DNA from: Bacteroidetes bacterium 46-16
GTDB taxonomy: Bacteria; Bacteroidota; Bacteroidia; Chitinophagales; Chitinophagaceae
Direction: 5' to 3'
Assembly (NCBI GenBank): GCA_001897835.1
Contig: MKUN01000029.1
Location: 124,001-188,000, forward strand
Length of the DNA: 64,000 nucleotides
A program made the translations under genes and the position numbers. This document shows positions 36,013 to 43,828 of this stretch, one piece after another. The stretch's first letter is position 1. Each line of letters opens with the position of its first letter. Below the pieces are notes generated by a model. That model had not been told where the DNA came from, made no database searches, and worked only from the letters and a program-made list of their open reading frames with translations.

Positions 36013-36363
36013 ATGAAGAAAGTAATTTTAACAGTAGCATTGGCAGCATCTTCTTTAATCGCTTTTCAGGCTTGTAACAATAGCGGCAGCAATAACAGCA
36101 GTACTGAAATAGAAAATACCGACGTTGTTCCTTCAGGAACCTACACAGGAACCGCTGACAAAGTAGATCCGGATGAAAAGGAAGTTTACGTTAAAACCAA
36201 TGATGGGAAGATGCTGGAGCTTTATTTTACAGACCAAACAACGCTTACACAAAATGGCCAAACAGCAACATTTGATGCGTTAAAAGAAGGACAAAATCTT
36301 GAAGTTACCGTTGAAAAGAAGGGCAAAAGATTAGAGCCAATTGCTGTTAAAATCATGGAATAA
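36013..36363 (+). CDS. Small lipoprotein
   Basis: A 116-residue lipoprotein with lipobox FQAC (Cys about residue 21), an Asn/Ser linker, and a compact strand-rich domain (TYTGTADKVDPDEKEVYVKT, then MLELYFTDQTTLTQNG, VTVEKKGKRLEPIAV). This resembles an OB-like or small barrel domain that could bind ligand in the periplasm. Not a recognised named family. It is immediately followed by the DUF2231 gene (ATG at 36364, directly after the stop), so they are translationally linked. Confidence 0.7.
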   Translation: MKKVILTVALAASSLIAFQACNNSGSNNSSTEIENTDVVPSGTYTGTADKVDPDEKEVYVKTNDGKMLELYFTDQTTLTQNGQTATFDALKEGQNLEVTVEKKGKRLEPIAVKIME

Positions 36364-36861
36364 ATGAATGAAATTCCAATCGTTGGTAGAACTGAACTTT
36401 GGCATCCTTTATTTGTTCATTTTCCCATCGCTTTATTGATTTTAGGCACCCTCGTTGGACTTGCATATCTTGTATGTAAAAAATTCGGGTTTGCTGATAA
36501 TTTAAGATTTGCAATGTCACTACTTTTATGGTGTGGAATTGTGTTTTTTTGGATAACATTCTATACTGGCAACCTTGCCTACAGTGTAGAAGTAAGAAGA
36601 ATATGTGATCCTACCATATTGAAAGATCATTTGAAATGGGCATATATTTCTGGTTTCCTATTTTCTCTTGCCGCATTTTTAGATATCATTCAAAAGATTT
36701 GGCAAAATAGAATAAATAGATTTTTATCGGTACTTATCATTTTTTTGATGTTAATAGGATCAGTTTCCCTTGGATATGATGGGCACTTAGGAGCCTCATT
36801 AGTTTACCAGCAGGGAGCGGGGGTTCACAAACCTGCTTCGGATTGCAGCGACTACAAATAA
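36364..36861 (+). CDS. DUF2231 membrane protein
   Basis: A 165-residue protein with four membrane helices. The start ELWHPLFVHFPIALLILG and end YDGHLGASLVYQQGAGV are signatures of DUF2231, whose conserved His residues suggest haem or metal binding and electron transfer in the inner membrane. Function is not settled. It ends the operon that began with the P1B-4 ATPase; a decayed CDF transporter gene follows in 3 bases. Confidence 0.82.
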   Translation: MNEIPIVGRTELWHPLFVHFPIALLILGTLVGLAYLVCKKFGFADNLRFAMSLLLWCGIVFFWITFYTGNLAYSVEVRRICDPTILKDHLKWAYISGFLFSLAAFLDIIQKIWQNRINRFLSVLIIFLMLIGSVSLGYDGHLGASLVYQQGAGVHKPASDCSDYK

Positions 36862-36864
36862 TTT

Positions 36865-37330
36865 ATGGAAGGTAGCGATAACAAATCATTACCCTTAGGC
36901 AGCGGATTAAAAACGACATTAATAGGTATTATAGTTAGTGGCGTTCTGGCTACAATCAAGGCATTGGGAGGGATATTTGGCCATTCCTATGCTTTGATAG
37001 CTGATGCATAGAATCTACTGCCGATATTTTTACATCGAGTATGCTTTGGCTCGGATTAAAGTGGTCTGCAAAACCAGCAGATAAGGAACATCCTTACGGT
37101 CATGGGAAAGCAGAAGCGCTAACAGCAATTGGTATTGCGCTTGCCTTAATTATTGCGGCATTTATCATAGCTAAAGAAAGCATCCATAATATTCTAACTC
37201 CGCATAAAACGCCTGCTGCATATACATTAATCATTCTCGTGGTTGTTATTGCTACAAAAGAATGCTATATCGATTTGTTTTTAAAACGGGACTTGAGCTG
37301 AGTACAGAAATCTCTGCCACAGTTTATTGA
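36865..37330 (+). pseudogene. Truncated and frameshifted CDF metal transporter
   Basis: The frame from ATG 36865 gives LKTTLIGIIVSGVLATIKAL and GHSYALIADA before a TAG at 37009. One missing base there restores IESTADIFTSSMLWLGLKWS and the PYGHGKAEALTAIGIAL motif of cation diffusion facilitators (Zn/Fe/Co exporters, with HxxxD/HG-type residues). A second missing base near 37260 restores MLYRFVFKTGLELS, then the frame ends at TGA 37330, far short of the usual 300-residue protein; the C-terminal helices and cytosolic domain are gone. So it is a relic with two frameshifts and a 3' deletion. Confidence 0.85.
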
Positions 37331-37386
37331 TATAATGATTCATATAGAACCGGCAAAATAAATTTTCAGCCAATAACTAAAATTCT

Positions 37387-37394
37387 TACTTTTG
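37387..37394 (+). promoter_or_regulatory. Candidate -7 element TACTTTTG before DUF6660 gene
   Basis: Matches TAnnTTTG and lies 8 bases before the ATG at 37403, which would give a nearly leaderless transcript. A clear -33 element is not seen. Confidence 0.35.
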
Positions 37395-37402
37395 CAAGAT
37401 TC

Positions 37403-37720
37403 ATGAAGTTTACAGCTTCCATATTGACTATCATTATCCTGGCAATGCATTTTTTGCCCTGCTCTGATGCTTTTGCCCTGAACGAAAGCAGCCGATATGA
37501 TTCTGTACAGAAATCTGCCGATAAGGATACACATAAGGCTATGGATGAGTGTACTCCCTTCTGCTCTTGCGCATGCTGTGCTATACCATCTGTAACGCAA
37601 GCAAAAATTGCAATAGAAATTCATGTGCCCAACTATTCAAATACATACAGGCCACATTTACCAGGCAATTTTATTGAAGTCAGTCTGCCCGTCTGGCAAC
37701 CTCCTCAATTAATCTCTTAA
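37403..37720 (+). CDS. Small secreted Cys-rich DUF6660-like protein
   Basis: A 105-residue protein with a signal peptide (about 1-25, ending near DAFA), a hydrophilic stretch, a dense Cys cluster ECTPFCSCACC (about residues 50-60), and a C-terminal WQPPQ motif close to the end. This matches the small Bacteroidota family DUF6660, seen before metal-efflux genes. The Cys cluster would suit soft-metal binding in the periplasm. It heads the first CzcA-type operon; a strong hairpin follows 16 bases after its stop, ahead of the small membrane protein at 37789. Confidence 0.7.
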   Translation: MKFTASILTIIILAMHFLPCSDAFALNESSRYDSVQKSADKDTHKAMDECTPFCSCACCAIPSVTQAKIAIEIHVPNYSNTYRPHLPGNFIEVSLPVWQPPQLIS

Positions 37721-37735
37721 GCTTTCTTTTTTGTG

Positions 37736-37758
37736 TACATGCCAGTTTCTGGCGTGTA
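37736..37758 (+). terminator. Hairpin after DUF6660 gene
   Basis: TACATGCCAG / CTGGCGTGTA (10-bp stem with one wobble, 3-base loop), extendable to 12 bp. It follows the stop by 16 bases and precedes the pump genes, similar in position to the hairpin at 3752-3776. The T-run precedes the stem, so it may be an attenuator or processing site. Confidence 0.5.
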
Positions 37759-37788
37759 TAGCTCAATTATTATTTCATTTTTTATCTG

Positions 37789-37971
37789 ATGATTATGGCT
37801 AAAAAGTCCAGATCATCCGGTCGTCAATACGCTCGGCATTATAGTTCAAAAAACTATAAAAAGCCTCGTTGGATACGAATTACAAAGGCTGTTGCTATGG
37901 CAATCATTATAGTCTTTCTAATTCTGGCCATTACCGGTTTGATCCTTCATTTGATATCTCATTTTAAATAA
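37789..37971 (+). CDS. Small single-helix membrane protein
   Basis: A 60-residue protein (start may also be the ATG at 37795). The basic N-terminal half (KKSRSSGRQYARHYSSKNYK) is followed by one membrane helix (about 34-56, AVAMAIIIVFLILAITGLIL). It has no known family. It ends 3 bases before the large pump gene at 37975 and so is probably translated with it. A similar small basic single-helix protein occurs at 53638 behind the second pump cassette; both may be accessory subunits. Confidence 0.6.
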   Translation: MIMAKKSRSSGRQYARHYSSKNYKKPRWIRITKAVAMAIIIVFLILAITGLILHLISHFK

Positions 37972-37974
37972 GAT

Positions 37975-40900
37975 ATGCTTAAAAAGATTATTGAATTTTC
38001 AATCCAAAATAAATTGGTAATCGGGCTATTTACCCTGGCATTGATTGCATGGGGTGTATATTCTCTTAATACGCTTCCGATTGATGCAGTTCCCGATATT
38101 ACCAACAACCAGGTACAGGTGATTACATTAAGCCCTTCCCTCGCAACTCAGGAGGTAGAGCGGTTAATTTCTTTCCCGGTTGAACAAACTATGGCTACTA
38201 TTCCCGAGATCGAACAGGTACGTTCCATCTCTCGATTTGGCCTTTCTGTTGTAACTATTGTTTTCCATGATGATGTGGATATTTACTGGGCCCGGCAGCA
38301 GGTAAATGAAAAGCTTTCGGAAGCAAAGAATAATATTCCTCCCGGGTTGGGTAATCCTGAAATTGCCCCTGTTTCCACAGGCTTAGGTGAGATCTACCAG
38401 TATGTTATCCGCGCCAAATCGGGTTACGAGAAAAAATACGATGCTAGGGAACTACGGAGCATCCAAGACTGGATTGTCCGCAGGCAGCTTCTTGGAACGC
38501 CCGGCGTAGCGGAAGTGAACAGTTTCGGCGGTTTATTAAAACAGTATGAAATTGCTTTAGACCCCGATAAACTCAGAAGCTTTAATATCAGTATCAGCGA
38601 CGTGTTTGGCGCACTGGAACAAAACAACCAAAATACAGGAGGTGCATACATTGACAAAAAGCCCAATGCTTACTTTATCCGCAGCGAAGGCTTGGTGGTA
38701 AGCCTGGAAGATATCAGCAAAATAGTGGTAGAAAATACAAGCAATGGAATTCCCGTACTAATCAAAGATATCGCAACGGTACAAATAGGTAATGCTATCC
38801 GGTATGGAGCTTTAACGAGAGCCACAAAGGAAAGTCAGGGAGAAGCAGTAGGTGGCATTGTGATGATGCTGAAAGGTGCTAACGCTAATGAGGTCGTAAA
38901 ACTGGTTCAGCAAAAAATAGATCGCATTAACAAAACGCTGCCAGAAGGGGTTACCGTTGAACCTTATCTTGACAGAAGCGCTTTGGTTGACCGTGCGATA
39001 GGTACTGTTGCAAAAAACCTGATAGAAGGTGCTCTGATTGTAATCTTCGTACTTGTTCTTTTCCTGGGGAATTTCCGGGCAGGCTTGGTAGTAGCTTCTG
39101 TTATTCCCTTATCCATGCTATTCGCGATTTCCCTGATGAATGTTTTCGGCGTATCGGGAAACCTGATGAGCCTCGGCGCAATTGACTTCGGATTAATTGT
39201 GGATGGCGCCGTAATCATCGTTGAAGCAACCATGCATACACTTGCCGCCCGTGGAATAGTGAAACTCTATACTCAAAAAGAAATGGATGAGAAGGTAACT
39301 AAGTCGGCTGTTCGCATGATGAGTGCAGCTGCCTTCGGCCAAATCATTATTCTTATCGTGTACCTGCCTATTCTTGCCTTGGTCGGCATTGAAGGAAAGA
39401 TGTTTCGGCCGATGGCCCAAACTGTATCGTTTGCGATTTTGGGCGCTTTCATTCTTTCCTTAACCTACGTACCAATGGTATCTTCCCTGCTGTTAAGCAA
39501 GAAGGTATCGCATAAAAAGAACTTTTCAGACAGAATGATGGATTTCTTCCAGCGAGCGTATTCGCCTATGATCAACGCAGCTTTACGCAGACGGTTACTG
39601 GTGGTAAGTTCTGCTGCGGTATTACTTATTCTTAGTGTTTTTCTGTTTACGAGAATGGGAGGCGAATTTATACCGACGTTGGAAGAAGGAGATTTTGCCA
39701 TAGAAACCCGTTTACTTACAGGGAGCTCTTTATCTCAAACAATTGATAAGGTAAACCAGGCTTCTAAAATATTGGTGGATGAGTTTCCTGAAGTGAAGGA
39801 AGTGATTGGCAAGGTTGGAGCCGCTGAAATACCTACAGACCCAATGCCCATGGAAGCCACGGATTTGACCGTTATTTTAAAAGACAAGGCCGATTGGGTA
39901 AGTGCTGACAACCGGGAAGAGCTGGCCGAAAAAATGACTAAAGCATTGGAAAATGTACCTGGTGTTACCTTTGGCGTTTCTCAACCCATTCAGCTCCGGT
40001 CAAATGAATTGATTTCCGGTGTCAGGCAGGATATAGGAATTAAGATTTTTGGGGATGATCTACAGGTTTTGACAGATCTTTCTCAGAAGATCGGAAAAAT
40101 AGTGAACACTGTTGATGGAGCTAAAGATTTGTATTTGGAGCAGGCAACAGGGTTGCCACAGATTGTTGTAAATATCGACCGCGATGCAATTGCCCGTTAT
40201 GGTCTAAGCATCGGAACCGTTAACCAGGCTTTAAGCACAGCTTTTGCCGGACAGAGTACAGGACTTGTCTATGAAGGTGAAAGAAGGTATGATTTGGTGG
40301 TCAGGCTTTCTCAGGAAAACCGGCAGGATATCAAAGATGTAAAGAACATCTACATTACTGCCCCCAACGGCAACCAGATTCCATTGGACCAATTGGCTGC
40401 TGTCCAATTCCAGGTTGGGCCCAACCAAATACAACGTGAGGATACCAAGCGTAGAATTATTGTTGGATTAAATGTAAGGGGACGTGATATTGCAAGTGTA
40501 GTTGAGGAGATTCAACAAAAGGTAAACCAAAAAGTAAAGCTTCCCCCAGGCTATTATATTACGTACGGTGGACAATTTGAAAACCTGCAAGCTGCCAAGC
40601 AAAGGTTATCCATAGCTGTTCCGGTTGCCTTGTTGCTCATTTTATTGTTGTTGTATTTTTCTTTTGGCTCAGTAAAACAATCTCTCCTCATTTTTACTGC
40701 AATACCGATGGCGGCAATAGGTGGTGTATTTGCCCTGCTACTAAGAGGTATGCCTTTTAGCATATCAGCTGGTGTTGGTTTTATCGCCTTGTTTGGTGTA
40801 GCGGTTTTAAATGGAATTGTACTTATCACCGAATTTAACCGGCTGAAAAAAGAGAACAAGTATAGTTTACAAGATATAGTTATTAAGGGGACTGCGATCC

Positions 40901-42357
40901 GTCTGAGGCCGGTATTGATGACCGCTGCCGTGGCTTCCCTTGGATTTTTTCCGATGGCAATTTCTTCTGCCGCAGGCGCCGAAGTGCAGAAACCATTGGC
41001 TACCGTTGTAATCGGTGGATTGATTACCTCTACTATACTTACTTTAATTGTTCTACCTGTGTTATATACCTATTTTGAGTCTTTCAAAAGAAAAACAAAG
41101 GGAATTTCCGTCGCAACAATAGCTCCTCTCATTATTGGCTTGCTTTTATGGTCTCCGAAAGCCAGGGCACAGGAAATCAACGTCGGCCAACCGCTAACCA
41201 TGCAGCAGGCCATAGCTATTGCGACACAAAATAATCAGGCTGTAAAATCATCGCAGTTGCTCATTAATCGGCAACAGGCTTTAAGAGGAAGCGCAATAGA
41301 TTTAGGAAAAACCAATATTGGTTTACAGTATGGCCAGATGAATACAATTGAGAAGGATAACAACATTAGTATTCAGCAGAATATTCCTTATCCTGGATTG
41401 TTCAAAAACCAGCGGAATTTAAACCAGGCACAGACCAAAGGCGCTGAAATTAGCCTTGCCGTTACGCAAAATGAATTGACCTACCAGGTAAGGAGTACCT
41501 ATACACAATTAGCTTATTTCCTGGCACTACAGGAGTTATACCAAAATCAGGATACAGTTTACCGGAGTTTCCAGAGGGCAGCTTCTTTGCGTTATCAGGC
41601 CGGGGAGACAAATTTACTTGAGCAAACCACAGCAGAAACGCAATACAATGAAATCCGTAATCAAATGGCAAAAAACCAGTCTAACATTGCGATATATACA
41701 TATGAATTACAACGGCTCTTAAATGTTACGAAGAAACCAGAAATCATTAAAGCGGACTTTAAAAAGGTTATCTGGAATGCCAGCATATTAGATAGCGCCA
41801 TTGCGTATAATCCTCAGTTGGCTTACCAAAAACAGCAGATTGATATCGCTGACAAAGCAATTGGTGTAGAAAGGGCTAAAGCAGCACCAGATTTCAATTT
41901 AGGATATTTTAATCAGTCTATTATTGGTTCTTACACGGTAAACGGGCAGGCTGAGTATTTTGGTGGCAACAAGCGGTTTCAGGGTGTTCAGGCTGGCATT
42001 TCTATTCCGTTGTTTTTCAAAACACACTCCTCCCGGATTAAAGCGGCTAAAATTGAGAAACAGGTGGCAGAAAGCCAATTCAGCTTGTTTCAAACCAATT
42101 TACAAGGTCAGTTTAACCAGGCTTACGAGGATATGTTGAAAGACGAGAGAAGTCTCGACTATTATGAAAAGAGTGCTCTTCCTAATGTGGACCTGATCTT
42201 AAAACAGGCTCAGATTGCATTTCAAAACGGTGAGATCGCCTATGTTGAGTTCTTACAGGCTTTACGCACCTATTCTGATATCCGATTTAATTATTTGGAA
42301 ACACTCAATCAATACAATCAATCAGTTTACACCTTACAATATCTTATTGGCCAATAA
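37975..42357 (+). CDS. CzcA/CusA heavy-metal RND pump fused to a TolC-type channel
   Basis: A 1460-residue fusion. Residues 1 to about 1040 form a heavy-metal (HME) RND permease with 12 helices; TM4 carries the proton-relay residues Asp404, Asp410 and Glu417 (GAIDFGLIVDGAVIIVEA), and the porter domain has DVDIYWARQQV. Residues about 1041-1065 (basic KRKTKG, hydrophobic core, then A-R-A) look like an internal signal peptide; residues 1066-1460 form a TolC-like helical channel (LTMQQAIAIATQNNQAV). RND-TolC fusions of this size are known in Bacteroidota. Substrate is probably divalent (Zn, Co, Cd, Ni) or Cu. The adaptor gene starts 13 bases later. Confidence 0.92.
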   Translation: MLKKIIEFSIQNKLVIGLFTLALIAWGVYSLNTLPIDAVPDITNNQVQVITLSPSLATQEVERLISFPVEQTMATIPEIEQVRSISRFGLSVVTIVFHDDVDIYWARQQVNEKLSEAKNNIPPGLGNPEIAPVSTGLGEIYQYVIRAKSGYEKKYDARELRSIQDWIVRRQLLGTPGVAEVNSFGGLLKQYEIALDPDKLRSFNISISDVFGALEQNNQNTGGAYIDKKPNAYFIRSEGLVVSLEDISKIVVENTSNGIPVLIKDIATVQIGNAIRYGALTRATKESQGEAVGGIVMMLKGANANEVVKLVQQKIDRINKTLPEGVTVEPYLDRSALVDRAIGTVAKNLIEGALIVIFVLVLFLGNFRAGLVVASVIPLSMLFAISLMNVFGVSGNLMSLGAIDFGLIVDGAVIIVEATMHTLAARGIVKLYTQKEMDEKVTKSAVRMMSAAAFGQIIILIVYLPILALVGIEGKMFRPMAQTVSFAILGAFILSLTYVPMVSSLLLSKKVSHKKNFSDRMMDFFQRAYSPMINAALRRRLLVVSSAAVLLILSVFLFTRMGGEFIPTLEEGDFAIETRLLTGSSLSQTIDKVNQASKILVDEFPEVKEVIGKVGAAEIPTDPMPMEATDLTVILKDKADWVSADNREELAEKMTKALENVPGVTFGVSQPIQLRSNELISGVRQDIGIKIFGDDLQVLTDLSQKIGKIVNTVDGAKDLYLEQATGLPQIVVNIDRDAIARYGLSIGTVNQALSTAFAGQSTGLVYEGERRYDLVVRLSQENRQDIKDVKNIYITAPNGNQIPLDQLAAVQFQVGPNQIQREDTKRRIIVGLNVRGRDIASVVEEIQQKVNQKVKLPPGYYITYGGQFENLQAAKQRLSIAVPVALLLILLLLYFSFGSVKQSLLIFTAIPMAAIGGVFALLLRGMPFSISAGVGFIALFGVAVLNGIVLITEFNRLKKENKYSLQDIVIKGTAIRLRPVLMTAAVASLGFFPMAISSAAGAEVQKPLATVVIGGLITSTILTLIVLPVLYTYFESFKRKTKGISVATIAPLIIGLLLWSPKARAQEINVGQPLTMQQAIAIATQNNQAVKSSQLLINRQQALRGSAIDLGKTNIGLQYGQMNTIEKDNNISIQQNIPYPGLFKNQRNLNQAQTKGAEISLAVTQNELTYQVRSTYTQLAYFLALQELYQNQDTVYRSFQRAASLRYQAGETNLLEQTTAETQYNEIRNQMAKNQSNIAIYTYELQRLLNVTKKPEIIKADFKKVIWNASILDSAIAYNPQLAYQKQQIDIADKAIGVERAKAAPDFNLGYFNQSIIGSYTVNGQAEYFGGNKRFQGVQAGISIPLFFKTHSSRIKAAKIEKQVAESQFSLFQTNLQGQFNQAYEDMLKDERSLDYYEKSALPNVDLILKQAQIAFQNGEIAYVEFLQALRTYSDIRFNYLETLNQYNQSVYTLQYLIGQ

Positions 42358-42370
42358 ACAAGTTCATAAA

Positions 42371-43591
42371 ATGGAAAAATATATAAAAATAAAATGCCTC
42401 ATTGTCTATCTATTCTTAGCTGCCGTTTTACTTACCTCTTGTGGGAACGAAAAAACGGCAGAAGAAAACGTAACAGCGCAGCAGGCAACGATCCCGGAGG
42501 ATGAAAATTCTGTGGAGCTAACACAATCACAATTACGAGCGATAGGCTTAACATTAGGCTCGCCGGAGAAGAGACCGTTGAGCGGAATATTAAAAGTGAA
42601 TGGTTTTATAGACGTTCCTCCCCAAAACCTCGTAAGTATAACCACCCAGATGGGAGGCATAGTTAAATCCACGCCACTGCTACAAGGCAGCATGGTAAAA
42701 AAAGGGCAGGTAATAGCTGTTCTGCAAAACCAGGAATATGTTGCCATGCAACAGGATTATCTCGAAAGCAAAAGCCAATTAGAACTTACTGATGCAGAAT
42801 ATAAACGACAACAAACACTTGCCCGGCAAAATGTGAATTCTCAAAAAGTATTGCAACAAGCAAAAGCAAATTATCAAAGTACCCTGACACAGGTTAATGC
42901 ATTGGAGGAACGTCTGCGGTTGATCAACATTAATCCAGAGACCCTAACTGCGCAAAATATCCGCAGCCAGATAAATATTTATTCTCCTATTAGCGGGTAT
43001 GTTACCAAGGTAAACGTAAACACCGGGAAATTTGTAAATCCAAACGACGTAATGTTCGAGATTGTAAACGGTTCAAATCTACACGTAGAATTGAATGTGT
43101 TTGAAAAGGATGCGGTTAAAGTTCGTTCCGGCCAAAAGATACTCTTCACACTTAACAATGACACCACGCAACGAACGGCCATTGTGCAGTTGGTAGGCAA
43201 AGAAATCAACCCTGACAAGACCGTAACAGTACATAGTGTCGCTAACGGTGGTAGCGCACATTTTATACCTGGCACTTATGTCAAAGCTTTAATAGAAACA
43301 GGAAGCAATAAGGTACTTGCTTTACCAGAAGAAGCAGTCCTAGACTTTGAAGGCAATAAATATATTTTCATAAGTACGGAAAGTAAAAATGAGGCGGTCT
43401 CGACTAAAAATAATGGAAATAAACAAGGCGAACAAACTTATCATTTCAAAATGACACCGGTAACCACCGGTATTTCCGATGCAGGCTATATAGAAGTTCA
43501 GCTACCTGAAAATTTAGATGCTTCTGGGAAGGTCGTTACAAAAGGGGCTTATGACTTATTGTCGAAACTGAAAAACAGCGAAGAGGAATAA
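42371..43591 (+). CDS. CzcB/CusB-type periplasmic adaptor lipoprotein
   Basis: A 406-residue membrane-fusion protein. ATG 42371 is chosen because it gives a lipoprotein signal with lipobox LLTSC (Cys about residue 25); an upstream in-frame start at 42215 lies in the pump gene and has no signal. The order is: barrel-sandwich part (VSITTQMGGIVKSTPLLQGS and KKGQVIAVLQN), a coiled-coil hairpin of about 80 residues (QQDYLESKSQLELTDAEYKR), the lipoyl return (YSPISGYVTKVNVNTGKFV), and a beta-barrel domain. Such adaptors link the inner-membrane pump to the TolC part encoded directly upstream. Confidence 0.9.
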   Translation: MEKYIKIKCLIVYLFLAAVLLTSCGNEKTAEENVTAQQATIPEDENSVELTQSQLRAIGLTLGSPEKRPLSGILKVNGFIDVPPQNLVSITTQMGGIVKSTPLLQGSMVKKGQVIAVLQNQEYVAMQQDYLESKSQLELTDAEYKRQQTLARQNVNSQKVLQQAKANYQSTLTQVNALEERLRLININPETLTAQNIRSQINIYSPISGYVTKVNVNTGKFVNPNDVMFEIVNGSNLHVELNVFEKDAVKVRSGQKILFTLNNDTTQRTAIVQLVGKEINPDKTVTVHSVANGGSAHFIPGTYVKALIETGSNKVLALPEEAVLDFEGNKYIFISTESKNEAVSTKNNGNKQGEQTYHFKMTPVTTGISDAGYIEVQLPENLDASGKVVTKGAYDLLSKLKNSEEE

Positions 43592-43603
43592 ATAAAACTA
43601 TAT

Positions 43604-43629
43604 AGCCGGGCAATGTCCGGTTGTTTTTG
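43604..43629 (+). terminator. Hairpin with T-run after the first adaptor gene
   Basis: AGCCGG / TCCGGTT around a GCAATG core, followed by TTGTTTTTG. It lies 12 bases after the adaptor stop and upstream of the small gene at 43637, supporting that later start over the earlier ATG at 43613. Confidence 0.55.
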
Positions 43630-43636
43630 TCAAAAT

Positions 43637-43813
43637 ATGGAAGAAGTTTTCAATGAATTTGAAGCGGATTTAAAAGATTTAAAACCGAAAGTGAGGGAAA
43701 AAGCTATAGAAATAGCTTCCGGACTACTTATCAAAAAAAATTATACCAGGCAGGGTGCTTTAAAAGAAGGAATAAGGCAGGCCGAAGAATGGTTTCTTGA
43801 TTTAGAAGGTTAA
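43637..43813 (+). CDS. Small helical hypothetical protein
   Basis: A 58-residue protein, counted from ATG 43637 because an upstream ATG (43613) lies within the hairpin at 43604-43629. It is highly charged and helical (MEEVFNEFEADLKDLKPKVR, then LIKKNYTRQGALKEGIRQAE). No signal or membrane segment. It lies between the adaptor gene and the P1B-4 ATPase (15 bases), so may be an accessory or regulator of either. Not recognised. Confidence 0.55.
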   Translation: MEEVFNEFEADLKDLKPKVREKAIEIASGLLIKKNYTRQGALKEGIRQAEEWFLDLEG

Positions 43814-43828
43814 AACACCAAAACAATT

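Noticed and set aside
37501-37512. Palindrome TTCTGTACAGAA within the DUF6660 gene
   Set aside because: CTGTACAG arises often from Val-Gln codons in this window (for example near 58585 and 61680), so an operator is not supported.
42215-42370. Upstream in-frame start for the first adaptor gene
   Set aside because: This extension overlaps the end of the pump gene and removes the lipoprotein signal; ATG 42371 gives a perfect lipobox.
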